A stretch of DNA of 64,000 bases from Bordetella genomosp. 1 (GTDB taxonomy: Bacteria > Pseudomonadota > Gammaproteobacteria > Burkholderiales > Burkholderiaceae_B): assembly GCF_002261335.1 (NCBI RefSeq), contig NZ_NEVL01000003.1, positions 1,736,001 to 1,800,000 of the forward strand, written 5' to 3'. Under the pieces are notes generated by a model, which saw only the letters and a list, made by a program, of their open reading frames with translations, was not told the DNA's origin and did not search any database. The translations under genes and the position numbers were made by a program. This document shows, piece after piece, positions 37,681-47,028 of the stretch (positions within the stretch are counted from its first letter, which is position 1; every line of letters begins with the position of its first letter).

Positions 37681-37703
37681 GCAGCATCGGCCAGCGCCGG
37701 ACC

Positions 37704-38990
37704 TCAGGAGCCAACCCGGTCCATGGCGACGGCCTCATTGATGCGTGCCTGGCGCACGCTGCGCCAGCACAGGGTGGCGGCCACGGCCAGCGCCACCACC
37801 AGGAAGGCGCCCGTGAGCTCGGCCACGCCGGTCCAGCCCGCATGGGCCCAGCTCTTGCCCCCCACCGCGCCGAGCACGCTGGAGCCGAGGTAATACACCA
37901 GCAGGTAAAGCGAGGCGGCCTGGGCCTTGTAGCCGCGCGCCATCTGCCCGACCCAGCCGCTGGCCACGGCATGCGAGGCGAAGAAACCGAAGGTGAAGAC
38001 GATGATGCCGGCGACCAGCACCGCCAGATTGTTCGACAGCGTGAGCAGCAGGCCCGCCATGGTCAGCGTGGCGCCCGCCACCAGCATGGGCCCGCGGCCG
38101 TGGCGGTCGGCCAGGCGGCCGAAGCAGGTCGAGGCGAAGATGCCGACCAGATAGACCACGAAGATCGCGCCGATGAAGGACTGCGACAGCGAGAACGGCG
38201 GCGCCAGCAGGCGGAAGCCCACGTAGTTGTAGACCGTGACGAAGGCGCCCATCAGCAGCCCGCCCAGCAGGAACAGGCACACCAGCGGGCCGTTCTTCAG
38301 ATGCGCCATCAGCCCCGTGCGCGCCTCCTGCCAGCCATTGCCCCGGCGCGGCACGAAGCGGCGCGACGCGGGCAGCAGCCACAGGAACAGCGCGGCCGCC
38401 ACCAGGCCGAGCACGCCCAGCGTGCCGAGCGCCATGCGCCAGCCCAGGTGATCGGACACCACGCCCGTCACGATGCGGCCCGTCAGGCCGCCGAACGCGC
38501 TGCCGCTGATATAGAGGCCCATGGCGAAACCGAGCGTCTCGGGTTCCACTTCCTCGGCCAGGTAGGCCATGGCCACGGCCGGCACGCCGCCCATCGCGAT
38601 GCCCTGCAGCGCGCGCAACACCAGCAGCGAATGCCAGTCGGGCGCGAAGGCCGCCAGCGTCGACAGCAGCGCCGAGGCGAACAGCGACACCGCCATCACG
38701 CCCTTGCGCGGCAAGGCCTGCGACCAGAGGCCCACCACGAAGATGGCGAACGCGAGCAGGCCCGTGGCGAGCGACAGCGACAGGCTGCTCTGCGCCGGCG
38801 ACACGTTGAAGGCATGCGTGAACAGCGGCATCAGCGGCTGCACGCAGTACAGCAGGGAAAAGGTGGCAAAGCCGGCGGCGAACAATGCCCATTGGGCCCG
38901 ATGCAGCTCGGGCGTGCCGCGGCGCAGATAACCCTGGCCGGCCTCGGTGCCCGGGGCGGACTGGCTGGCAGGGGAAGACTGGGGTGACAT
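37704..38990 (-). CDS. MFS transporter (YnfM/AraJ-like)
   Basis: A 428-residue major facilitator with 12 predicted helices. FAAGFATFSLLYCVQPLMPL in TM1 and a FAIFVVGLWSQALPRKGVM loop are typical of the YnfM-like/arabinose-efflux group; the MFS motif continues as GFAMGLYISGSAFGGLTGR in TM5 and FGRLADRHGRGPMLV between TM8 and TM9. The polar N-terminal tail is about 20 residues. It is divergent from a LysR gene, a common pair for this transporter group, and its terminator is strong. The substrate is not evident. Confidence 0.92.
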   Translation of the reverse strand: MSPQSSPASQSAPGTEAGQGYLRRGTPELHRAQWALFAAGFATFSLLYCVQPLMPLFTHAFNVSPAQSSLSLSLATGLLAFAIFVVGLWSQALPRKGVMAVSLFASALLSTLAAFAPDWHSLLVLRALQGIAMGGVPAVAMAYLAEEVEPETLGFAMGLYISGSAFGGLTGRIVTGVVSDHLGWRMALGTLGVLGLVAAALFLWLLPASRRFVPRRGNGWQEARTGLMAHLKNGPLVCLFLLGGLLMGAFVTVYNYVGFRLLAPPFSLSQSFIGAIFVVYLVGIFASTCFGRLADRHGRGPMLVAGATLTMAGLLLTLSNNLAVLVAGIIVFTFGFFASHAVASGWVGQMARGYKAQAASLYLLVYYLGSSVLGAVGGKSWAHAGWTGVAELTGAFLVVALAVAATLCWRSVRQARINEAVAMDRVGS

Positions 38991-39053
38991 GACGATCTCG
39001 ACGTGCGCGGGCCACATGCCCGCCCCGTCAAAGTAGACTTCTCCCCTGCATTT

Positions 39054-39074
39054 GTCCAATATATAGAACTGGAC
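39054..39074. promoter_or_regulatory. Candidate LysR box in the MFS/LysR divergent region
   Basis: GTCCA (39054-39058) and TGGAC (39070-39074) form a perfect inverted repeat with an 11-base AT-rich spacer (ATATATAGAAC), the T-N11-A geometry of LysR sites, between the divergent MFS start (38990) and LysR start (39094). Confidence 0.55.
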
Positions 39075-39093
39075 CTATTCATTCATTTAAAAA

Positions 39094-40029
39094 ATGGAAC
39101 TGCGTCACCTGCGCTATTTCGTGGCGGTCGCGGAGGAGCTGCACTTCACCCGCGCCGCGGCGCGGCTCGGCATCGGCCAGCCGCCGCTGTCGCTGCAGAT
39201 CCAGCAGCTCGAACGCGAGCTCGGCACGCCGCTGCTGCTGCGCCTGCCGCGCGGCGTCGCCCTGACCGAGGCCGGCGGCCAATTCCTGGAAGATGCGCGC
39301 GCGATCCTGTCGGCCGCCGACCGCGCCGTCGACACCGCGCGCCGCCTGGGCCAGGGCGAGCGCGGTTCGGTGGCGGTCGGCTTCACCGCCTCCGCCGTGT
39401 TCCATCCGTATCTGCCGCAGGGCATCCGCGCCTATCGCGATCGCTACCCCGGCGTGCACATCTCGCTGTCGGAGAGCAACACGCAGGCCCTGCTGCAGAA
39501 CCTGCGCAAGGGCGAGGTCGACGTGGCCTTCGTGCGCCCGCCCTATCAGCTCGAGCCGGACTACGCCAGCGAACGGGTGCTGGACGAACCGATGCTGGTG
39601 GCGCTGCCGCCCGGCCACGCCCTGTGCCGCCGCCGCGCGGTGCCGATGCAGGCGCTGGCCGAAGAAGCCTTCGTGCTCTATCCGCGCCCGATCGGCGCGG
39701 GCCTGTACGACGCGATCCTGGGCGCCTGCCAGCGCGCGGGATTCACCCCGCGCGTGATCCAGGAGGCGCCGCAGATGGCGTCCATCATCAGCCTGGTGGC
39801 AGCCGGCGTCGGCATCTCGGTGGTGCCCTCGGCGATGCGGCACATGGGCGCCGAGGGGATCGAGTACCGCCCGATCCGCGGCGACGCGCCGCGCGCGCTG
39901 CTCGACATGGCCTACCGCCGCCACGAACGCTCGACCGCGGCGCGCAACGCGGTGCGGCTGCTGCGCGAGCTGGCGCAACGCGCGCCGGCCGGCACCGGCC
40001 CTGCCGATCAGGCCGGCGGGAGCGCGTAG
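39094..40029 (+). CDS. LysR family transcriptional regulator
   Basis: A 311-residue LysR protein beginning MELRHLRYFVAVAEELHFTR, with the HTH (ARLGIGQPPLSLQIQQLERE) and a complete effector domain ending in a low-complexity GTGPADQAGGSA tail. It belongs to the group that is commonly divergent from YnfM-like transporters, so regulation of the MFS gene is likely. The last 22 bases overlap the end of the frameshifted PIN-like gene on the other strand. Confidence 0.94.
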   Translation: MELRHLRYFVAVAEELHFTRAAARLGIGQPPLSLQIQQLERELGTPLLLRLPRGVALTEAGGQFLEDARAILSAADRAVDTARRLGQGERGSVAVGFTASAVFHPYLPQGIRAYRDRYPGVHISLSESNTQALLQNLRKGEVDVAFVRPPYQLEPDYASERVLDEPMLVALPPGHALCRRRAVPMQALAEEAFVLYPRPIGAGLYDAILGACQRAGFTPRVIQEAPQMASIISLVAAGVGISVVPSAMRHMGAEGIEYRPIRGDAPRALLDMAYRRHERSTAARNAVRLLRELAQRAPAGTGPADQAGGSA

Positions 40030-40429
40030 ACCTCGACAGCGATGGAGCCATCGCGCCGCTGGTGCACCTCGAGTGCGCGATTGATCCAGTCCGTGCCGGC
40101 CGCAGCCAGGTAATCCAGGGCATGCGAAAACAGCGCCGTCTGCCGATCGAGGTTCAGGCCGTCGGACGCGCTGAGGCAGACGAGGCCGGCATGGAGCGGC
40201 TGTGCGCCATGCAGCCCCCCGGCCGCCGAGCGCCGTGGCCCCGGAAGTCGAAGGCATTGAGCGTGACGAGCGTGAAATCATGCGCGACGATCAGCCGCAT
40301 CAACTGGGCATCGGTCTTGCCCGTCCAGCCTCGGTCGCGCACGCAGGTCGAATCGTAGTGACCTGCCCGAATCGCCTGATGCACCAGCGAGGGCGACAAG
40401 CACTCGTCGATCAGGAAGCGCAGGATCAC
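40008..40429 (-). pseudogene. PIN-like (DUF5615) toxin-type gene, frameshifted at a C6 run
   Basis: From GTG 40429 the frame reads VILRFLIDECLSPSLVHQAI, RDRGWTGKTDAQLM and VTLNAFDFRGHGARRPGG, a DUF5615 PIN-like fold with the conserved acidic residues. The visible frame then ends at 40154 with an unrelated tail. One base shift at the run of six C at 40215-40220 restores LHGAQPLHAGLVCLSASDGL and a convincing end, LEVHQRRDGSIAVEVYALPP, stopping at 40008. Total would be about 140 residues. Either an inactivated toxin, a read error, or a slippage site. Start overlaps the stop of the DUF433 gene (GTGA). Confidence 0.8.
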
Positions 40430-41091
40430 GGCGCGTCGGCGGTCTCGATGCGAGGGGCGACCGGCTCGGTCGCGAAGTGATCTTTCAGGCGGCGGGGCCG
40501 GCCCCGTGCCGGTGCGATCCGGCCCAGCAGCCGTGCCGCCTCGAGATGCGCGGGCGTGAGCGCGGGATAGGCCGCCAGCAGACGCTCGCTGGAGATGGCC
40601 TGCGCCAGCGAATCCTGGACCACCTGCAGGGGGATCCGCGTTCCGGCAAAACACGGCGCGCCGCCCAGCGTGTCGGGCCGGGCCACGATCAGGGCGCGGG
40701 CCCGGTCCACCTGCCCGGCGCGCGCCACCGCCCGGGCCACGACAAGCGACAGATCGACGACGATCTGAGCGGCGCCGGGCAGCGCCACGCGCCAGTCGAT
40801 CGTCTGTGTGTCGCAGAGCGCCAGCACGGCCTCCGGCCGCGGCGCGGCGGCGATACGCCGCATCAGCGTGGCGAGGACCTGGGTGCGCGCGGCCTGCGTG
40901 AGCACGGCTTCGGATTCGAAGAAGAAGCCCGCCAGCGCGGCCAGCAAGCGGGCATGGCGGCGCCTGCCTTGCTCCCGGAGCAACAACGGCTCGGGCACCA
41001 GGTTTTCGTCGACCAGCCGGTTGAGCTGGGACGCGGTCACGTTGCCGATGAAGGCGGCTTCGGCGACAGGAACAAAGGCGGACAGGATCAT
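40426..41091 (-). CDS. DUF433-domain antitoxin-like protein with N-terminal HTH
   Basis: A 221-residue protein. The C-terminal DUF433 domain is clear: PDTLGGAPCFAGTRIPLQVV, then AISSERLLAAYPALTPAHLE. The N-terminus (AAFIGNVTASQLNRLVDENL) looks like a MerR/VapB-type winged helix, so it is a likely DNA-binding antitoxin. Its stop overlaps the start of the PIN-like gene, the standard order for DUF433/DUF5615 pairs. GGAAG 7 bases before ATG 41091 supports the start. An upstream TATAAT promoter could be its own operator region. Antitoxin role is by family and context. Confidence 0.85.
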   Translation of the reverse strand: MILSAFVPVAEAAFIGNVTASQLNRLVDENLVPEPLLLREQGRRRHARLLAALAGFFFESEAVLTQAARTQVLATLMRRIAAAPRPEAVLALCDTQTIDWRVALPGAAQIVVDLSLVVARAVARAGQVDRARALIVARPDTLGGAPCFAGTRIPLQVVQDSLAQAISSERLLAAYPALTPAHLEAARLLGRIAPARGRPRRLKDHFATEPVAPRIETADAP

Positions 41092-41115
41092 AAATACTTC
41101 CGACAAGTTTGAATA

Positions 41116-41143
41116 ATTATATTCCGGGCTTATCAGGAGGAAA
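41116..41143 (-). promoter_or_regulatory. Candidate promoter of the DUF433/PIN-like pair
   Basis: A perfect -10 TATAAT at 41116-41121 (minus strand) and a weak -35 TTTCCT at 41138-41143 with a 16-base spacer, ending 25 bases upstream of the ATG. The surroundings are unusually AT-rich for this window. Confidence 0.5.
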
Positions 41144-41387
41144 CACGCCTTTGTTCCGAGTCTTGCGCCGCCGCGATACCGGGGCGCCGGCGGGCGTTCG
41201 CCGTACCTCGTCATCGTCTCAGGCCGGCCGCCCTCCTGTCCTGCCGACTGCACGCTTTTGCCCTACGGGGATCGCCGCAACAGCCGCGCGCCGACGCTGC
41301 GGCCATCGCGCCATCCGGCAGGGTTTCACGCATCGCGGAATATTTTGAAATAGGCTACCCTTGCCGTCCTGTCCGGCGCCCTGGCGA

Positions 41388-41461
41388 CTCGTGAGTCAGC
41401 AGGCTCGTGCGTCAGCAGGCGCGTGAGTCGATAGGCCCGTTAGCCAATGGGCTCGCAAGCC
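41388..41461. repeat. Degenerate 16-base tandem repeat, about 4.6 copies
   Basis: Units CTCGTGAGTCAGCAGG (41388), CTCGTGCGTCAGCAGG (41404), CGCGTGAGTCGATAGG (41420), CCCGTTAGCCAATGGG (41436) and a partial CTCGCAAGCC (41452). It lies in the 443-base gap between the antitoxin start and the MHYT gene. The rest of that gap (41144-41387) holds no gene I can support. Confidence 0.85.
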
Positions 41462-41534
41462 TGCCCCGGACACCCCGACTCTTCCCTCCCCCCTTGTGCC
41501 CGGCCCGTTGCGCCGCACACCGCTGAGGCTTTCA

Positions 41535-43613
41535 ATGCTTGTTGGTAACTACGACGCCACGTTGGTGCTGGTGTCGCTGATGGTGGCAATCCTGGCGTCC
41601 TACACCGCCCTGGGCATGGCAAGCCGCGTGGCGGCCGCCCAGGGATGGGCATCGCGCTGCTGGCTGGTGGGCGGCGCCTGCGCCATGGGCCTGGGGGTGT
41701 GGTCGATGCACTTCGTCGGCATGCTCGCGTTCAGCCTGCCGGTGCCGCTGGGCTACGACCTCGACCTCACCCTGCTCTCGCTCGGCATCGCGATCGTCTG
41801 CTCGATCTTCGCGCTGTGGGTCGTGACCCAGCCCGAGCTTCCCACCGGCCGCCTGATGGGCGCCGCGCTGCTGATGGGCGCGGGCATCGCCGCCATGCAC
41901 TACGTCGGCATGGCCGCCATGCGCATGTATCCGGCCATCGAGTACTCGCCGCTGCTGTTCGCGCTGTCGGTGGTGGTGGCCGTGCTGGCCTCGGGCGCCG
42001 CCCTCTGGATCACGCACGTGCTGCGCCACAACCGTCCGGGCGCCCCCGCCTACCGGCTCTGCGCCGCGGTCGTGATGGGCGTGGCCATCGTCGGCATGCA
42101 CTACACCGGCATGGCGGCCGCGCGCTTCGCGCCCGACAGCATCTGCCTGGCCGCCAACAGCGGAATAAGCGCCGGCTGGCTGGCCGTGTCGGTCACGGCG
42201 GTCACGCTCAGCGTGCTGGCGATCGCGCTGGTCGTGGCCGTGCTCGACACCCGCCTCGAAGCCCGCACCTCGGCGCTGGCCTCCTCGCTGGCAGAGGCCA
42301 ACCAGGAGCTGGTGCACATGGCGCTGCACGACGCGCTCACCCAGCTGCCCAACCGGGCCCTGCTCGAAGAACGCCTCAAGCAGGCGATCGGACGCGCGCG
42401 CGACAACCGCGGCCATTTCGCCGTGCTGTTTCTCGACCTCGACGGCTTCAAGGCCGTGAACGACGCCTACGGCCACCAGGCCGGCGACCTGCTGCTGCAG
42501 GTCCTGGCCGAGCGCATCAAGGAGGGTCTGCGGGCGCAGGACTGCGTGGCGCGCCTGGGCGGCGACGAATTCGTGGTGGTGGCCGACGTGGTCGAACCCA
42601 CCGACGCGGCCAACCTCGCCGAACGCCTGATCGACCTGCTGGGCCGGCCCGCCGAAGTGCTGGGCCAGGAGGTCACGGTGGCGGCCAGCGTGGGCATCGC
42701 GATCTATCCCAACGACGCCAGCGAGCACCACACCCTGCTCACGCAGGCCGACGCGGCGATGTACCACGCCAAGCGCCTGGGCAGCGGCCGCCGCTACAGC
42801 TTCTTCGAGCCCTCGATGAACGAAGACGCGCGCGAGCAGCTGCAACTGCTGCAGGACCTGCGGCAGGCGCGCGCGCGTGGCGAGTTCGAGCTCTATTACC
42901 AGCCCAAGTTCGTGGCGCCGGCAGGCCCCATCGTGGGCGCCGAAGCCCTGCTGCGCTGGAACCACCCTCAGCGCGGCCTGATCGCGCCGGGCGTGTTCAT
43001 TCCCATCGCCGAGCGCACCGGCCTGATCTTCTCGATCGGCGAATGGGTGCTGGACGAAGCCTGCCGCCAGATGCGCGAATGGCGCACCGCGGGCCACACC
43101 GACTGGACCGTGGCGGTCAATCTGTCGGCGCTGCAGTTCTCGCAGGTCGACCTGGTGGACAGCATCCGCGGCACGCTCGAGCGCTACGACCTGCCGCCGG
43201 CCTGCCTGGCCATCGAAATCACCGAGACCACGGCCATGCGCGATGCCGAGGCCAGCCTGGCGGTGCTGCGCGAGCTCTCCGACCTGGGCGTGTCGATTTC
43301 CATCGACGACTTCGGCACCGGCTATTCGAGCCTGCTCTACCTCAAGCGCCTGCCCGCCTCCGAGCTCAAGATCGATCGCGGCTTCATCAGCCAGCTCGAA
43401 CACGACCAGGAAGACGCGGCCATCGTCTCGGCCATCATCGCGCTGGGCCAGAAACTCAATCTGAAGATCGTGGCCGAAGGCGTGGAGACGGCGGCCCAGC
43501 AGCACTTCCTGACCGAACTCGGCTGCGACTCGCTGCAGGGCTTTCTGCTCGGCAAGCCGATGCCGGCGCGGCAGTTCCACGACGCCGCCCTCCAGATCCC
43601 GGCCACCGCCTGA
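41535..43613 (+). CDS. MHYT-GGDEF-EAL c-di-GMP signalling protein
   Basis: A 692-residue inner-membrane protein. The N-terminal MHYT sensor has three copies of the M-H-x-x-G-M motif in membrane helices (SMHFVGM, AMHYVGM, GMHYTGM), thought to bind Cu, O2, CO or NO. A GGDEF domain with intact GGDEF and I-site (RAQD five residues before) is followed by an EAL domain with EALLRW, NLSALQF, EITETT, DDFGTGYSSLLYLKR and AEGVET all intact, so both making and breaking c-di-GMP are possible. Start at 41535 has GAGG 6-7 bases upstream. Monocistronic. Confidence 0.95.
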   Translation: MLVGNYDATLVLVSLMVAILASYTALGMASRVAAAQGWASRCWLVGGACAMGLGVWSMHFVGMLAFSLPVPLGYDLDLTLLSLGIAIVCSIFALWVVTQPELPTGRLMGAALLMGAGIAAMHYVGMAAMRMYPAIEYSPLLFALSVVVAVLASGAALWITHVLRHNRPGAPAYRLCAAVVMGVAIVGMHYTGMAAARFAPDSICLAANSGISAGWLAVSVTAVTLSVLAIALVVAVLDTRLEARTSALASSLAEANQELVHMALHDALTQLPNRALLEERLKQAIGRARDNRGHFAVLFLDLDGFKAVNDAYGHQAGDLLLQVLAERIKEGLRAQDCVARLGGDEFVVVADVVEPTDAANLAERLIDLLGRPAEVLGQEVTVAASVGIAIYPNDASEHHTLLTQADAAMYHAKRLGSGRRYSFFEPSMNEDAREQLQLLQDLRQARARGEFELYYQPKFVAPAGPIVGAEALLRWNHPQRGLIAPGVFIPIAERTGLIFSIGEWVLDEACRQMREWRTAGHTDWTVAVNLSALQFSQVDLVDSIRGTLERYDLPPACLAIEITETTAMRDAEASLAVLRELSDLGVSISIDDFGTGYSSLLYLKRLPASELKIDRGFISQLEHDQEDAAIVSAIIALGQKLNLKIVAEGVETAAQQHFLTELGCDSLQGFLLGKPMPARQFHDAALQIPATA

Positions 43614-43630
43614 GCCGGTGCCCGATCGCG

Positions 43631-43650
43631 GCGGGGCCGGCCGGCCCCGC
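43631..43650. terminator. 20-base perfect palindrome between convergent genes
   Basis: GCGGGGCCGG-CCGGCCCCGC at 43631-43650, immediately after the MHYT-GGDEF-EAL gene and 8 bases from the end of the ABC permease gene. No loop as written and no U-tract, so a termination role is only plausible. Confidence 0.4.
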
Positions 43651-43658
43651 CCGCGCGC

Positions 43659-44416
43659 TCAGCTCTTGAGCCGGTAGCCCGTCTTGAAGATCCAGCGCAC
43701 CGTGAGCACGCAGACGGTCAGGAACAGCAGCGTCATGCCGATGCTCACGCCCACGTTCACATCCGACACGCCGTAGAAGCTCCAGCGGAAGCCGCTCACC
43801 AGGTAGACCACCGGGTTGGCCAGCGTGACCTTCTGCCAGAACGGCGGCAGCATCTGGATCGAGTAGAAGGTGCCGCCCAGGAAGGTCAGCGGCGTGATGA
43901 TCATCAGCGGAATGATCTGCAGCTTCTCGAAGTTGTCGGCCCAGACGCCGATGATGAAGCCGAACAGGCTGAACGTGATCGCGGTCAGCACCAGGAACGC
44001 CAGCATGAAGATCGGGTGCGCGATGCTGAAGTCGACGAACAGCCGCGCGGTGGCCAGCATGATGAGGCCCAGCATGATGCTCTTGGTCGCGGCCGCCCCC
44101 ACGTAGCCGGCCACCACCTCCACGTAGGAGATCGGCGCCGAGTGGATCTCGTAGATGGTGCCCGAGAAGCGTGGCATGTAGATGCCGAACGAGGCGTTCG
44201 CCACGCTCTGCGTCAGCAGCGACAGCATGATCATGCCGGGCACGATGAAGGCGCCGTAGCTCACGCCCCCGATCTGCACCATGTGCGAACCGATGGCCGA
44301 ACCGAACACCACGAAATAGAGCGAGGTGGAGATCACCGGCGAGGCGACGCTCTGCATGAGCGTGCGCCAGGCGCGGGCCATTTCAAAGCTGTAGATGGCG
44401 CGGATGCCGTACCAGT

Positions 44417-44420
<4 letters not shown>
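43659..44420 (-). CDS. yadH: ABC-2 type transporter permease (YadH-like)
   Basis: A 253-residue, six-helix ABC-2 permease resembling E. coli Yad[21 protein letters not shown] at the N-terminus, [20 protein letters not shown], then [20 protein letters not shown] and [14 protein letters not shown], the ABC-2 family core. Its ATG overlaps the ATPase stop (ATGA), so the two are one transcript and form one exporter, two copies each. The exported compound is unknown; by family, lipids, polysaccharides or drugs are possible. Confidence 0.92.
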
Positions 44421-45349
<929 letters not shown>

Positions 45350-45517
45350 GCAGACCCCTTTTGGAGAGTTCAACCAGGGATTCTAACGAAACGTCGCAGC
45401 GCAATTGTTCACTCACGTCGAACTATCCGTTGCAATTAGCCCGGCCAATCCGCGCGTCACACGGACCCGTTAGAATGCCGGGGCGGCCGACTCTGGCGCC
45501 GCCCCCTCTTCTATCCC

Positions 45518-46405
45518 ATGACACAATTTCGCTTCGAGGAACTGAGCGCGGCCGACACCGACGCGCTGGTGGCATTGAGCCGCGCGGTCGACTGGCGCTT
45601 CTCCGCCGCCGACTTCGCCAGCCAGCTTGCCGCCGGCAGACTGTTCGGCGTGCGCGGCCAATCCGGCGAGCCGGCCCTGATCGCCGCCGGCGGCGCCTTC
45701 GATTTCGGCAGCTATGCCGCCATCGGCGCCATCATGATCCTGCCCGACTGGCAGCGTCGCGGCATCGGCCGCGCGCTGATGGAGATGCTGCACCAGACGC
45801 TGCCCGAGGGCCGCCCGGTCAGCCTGATCGCCACCGAGGCCGGCGAACCGCTCTATGCCGCGCTGGGCTACCAGGCCACCGGCCGCATCGAGAAAATGAG
45901 TGCCCCGCTCGACGGCCTCGACTGGTATGCCGGCGCGCCGGCCGCACCGGCCGACCGCATCCTGCCCGCCCGCCCCGACGACAACGCCACGCTCGAGGCG
46001 CTCGACGCGGCCGCCACCGGCGCGCGCCGTGCCGCGCTGGTGCTGGCGCGCCGCGCCCAGGCCCACAGCGCCTTCCTGGCGCTCGACTCCGGCGGCGCGC
46101 CCAGCGGCTACGCGCTCGGCGTGCCGCAGGGCCCGCTCACCGTCATCGGCCCGGTGATCGCCCGCAACGACGAAGACGCGCTGGCGCTGATCGAGTCGGT
46201 CGCGCGCTCCGCGGCCCGTCAGCCGGGCTGCACCGCGCTGCGCATCGACCTGGCGCCGGCCCAGACCACGCTGGCCGACGCGCTGCGCGCGCGCGGCTTC
46301 GCCACCGACGAGACGCCCGTCATCATGACGCGCGGCGCCGCGCCGGACACCCAGCCGGGCTATGGCCCGTTCGTGCGCGCGGTGCCGGCCCAGACCTACG
46401 GCTGA
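45518..46405 (+). CDS. Tandem GNAT family N-acetyltransferase
   Basis: A 295-residue protein of two GNAT domains. The first has the acetyl-CoA pyrophosphate loop as LPDWQRRGIGRALMEML (R/Q-x-x-G-x-G/A) and IATEAGEPLYAALGYQATGR. The second half (from about residue 150, ILPARPDDNATLEALDAAA) keeps the fold but without a clear CoA loop, as in many double-GNAT proteins. It acetylates an unidentified amine. It is a single gene ending at a strong hairpin terminator shared with ohr. Confidence 0.88.
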   Translation: MTQFRFEELSAADTDALVALSRAVDWRFSAADFASQLAAGRLFGVRGQSGEPALIAAGGAFDFGSYAAIGAIMILPDWQRRGIGRALMEMLHQTLPEGRPVSLIATEAGEPLYAALGYQATGRIEKMSAPLDGLDWYAGAPAAPADRILPARPDDNATLEALDAAATGARRAALVLARRAQAHSAFLALDSGGAPSGYALGVPQGPLTVIGPVIARNDEDALALIESVARSAARQPGCTALRIDLAPAQTTLADALRARGFATDETPVIMTRGAAPDTQPGYGPFVRAVPAQTYG

Positions 46406-46422
46406 GCCCCACCGCCTGCCGC

Positions 46423-46458
46423 AATGACAACGGGCCGCTTGCGCGGCCCGTTGTCATT
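46423..46458. terminator. Bidirectional hairpin between GNAT and ohr genes
   Basis: Perfect 16-base arms (AATGACAACGGGCCGC at 46423-46438; its complement at 46443-46458) with a TTGC loop between convergent stops. A short T/A stretch follows on either side. Confidence 0.8.
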
Positions 46459-46474
46459 CATGCGCGCGGCGCGA

Positions 46475-46900
46475 TTACACCAGCGTCAGCGTGACGTCGA
46501 TGTTGCCACGGGTGGCGTTCGAGTACGGGCACACGATGTGGGCCTTCTCGACCAGCGACTCGGCCACGGCGCGATCCAGGCCCGGCAGCGAGATCTTCAG
46601 TTCGACTTCGATGCCGAAGCCGGTGGGGATGGCGCCGATGCCGACCGCGCCTTCGATCGACACGTCATTGCCCAGCGCGATCTTTTCCTTGCCGGCCACG
46701 AACTTCAGCGCGCCCAGGAAGCAGGCCGAGTAGCCGGCCGCGAACAGCTGCTCGGGGTTGGTGCCATCGCCGCCGGCGCCACCCAGTTCGCGCGGGGTGG
46801 TCAGGCGCACGTCCAGCACGTTGTCGGAGGACACGGCGCGGCCGTCACGGCCACCGGTGGCTTTGGCGTGGGCGGTGTAGAGGACTTTTTCGATCGACAT
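46475..46900 (-). CDS. ohr: Organic hydroperoxide resistance protein Ohr
   Basis: A 141-residue OsmC/Ohr peroxidase with the reactive Cys C60 ([11 protein letters not shown]) and resolving Cys C124 (HIVCPYSN), the family's catalytic pair, reduced by lipoylated proteins. It detoxifies fatty-acid and other organic hydroperoxides in the cytosol. An OhrR-type palindrome lies 85-105 bases upstream, and ohrR is directly upstream on the same strand, so induction by organic peroxides is expected. Confidence 0.97.
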   Translation of the reverse strand: MSIEKVLYTAHAKATGGRDGRAVSSDNVLDVRLTTPRELGGAGGDGTNPEQLFAAGYSACFLGALKFVAGKEKIALGNDVSIEGAVGIGAIPTGFGIEVELKISLPGLDRAVAESLVEKAHIVCPYSNATRGNIDVTLTLV

Positions 46901-46984
46901 GGTGAAACTCCTGAAAGATTGGGTACGACGCTATGAAGGTTGAGTAACGCGGAACGGCTGTGGAACAAATACTATCGCAAACGA

Positions 46985-47005
46985 TTAAATAGCGCACTAT
47001 ATATT
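46985..47005. promoter_or_regulatory. OhrR operator upstream of ohr
   Basis: TTAAATAGCGCACTATATATT at 46985-47005 is an imperfect inverted repeat (ATAGCGCACTAT core) and nearly matches the site at 47541-47560 in front of ohrR. Two such matched sites flanking ohrR are strong evidence for OhrR autoregulation and ohr control. Confidence 0.75.
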
Positions 47006-47028
47006 TGGGCCACGAAAAAACACGAACA

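Noticed and set aside
40154-40654. Minus-strand 166-codon frame as a separate gene
   Set aside because: Its first half is antisense to the DUF433 protein's coding frame neighbour, and its second half is the PIN-like toxin before the frameshift; start at GTG 40429 fits the overlap with the antitoxin.
41109-41348. 79-codon plus-strand frame upstream of the MHYT gene
   Set aside because: No ribosome-binding site, no recognisable features, and it overlaps the promoter of the antitoxin gene.
41532-43580. Long 682-codon minus-strand open frame opposite the MHYT-GGDEF-EAL gene
   Set aside because: Composition is of an antisense shadow (H/Q/G/R-rich) and the opposite strand has all motifs intact.
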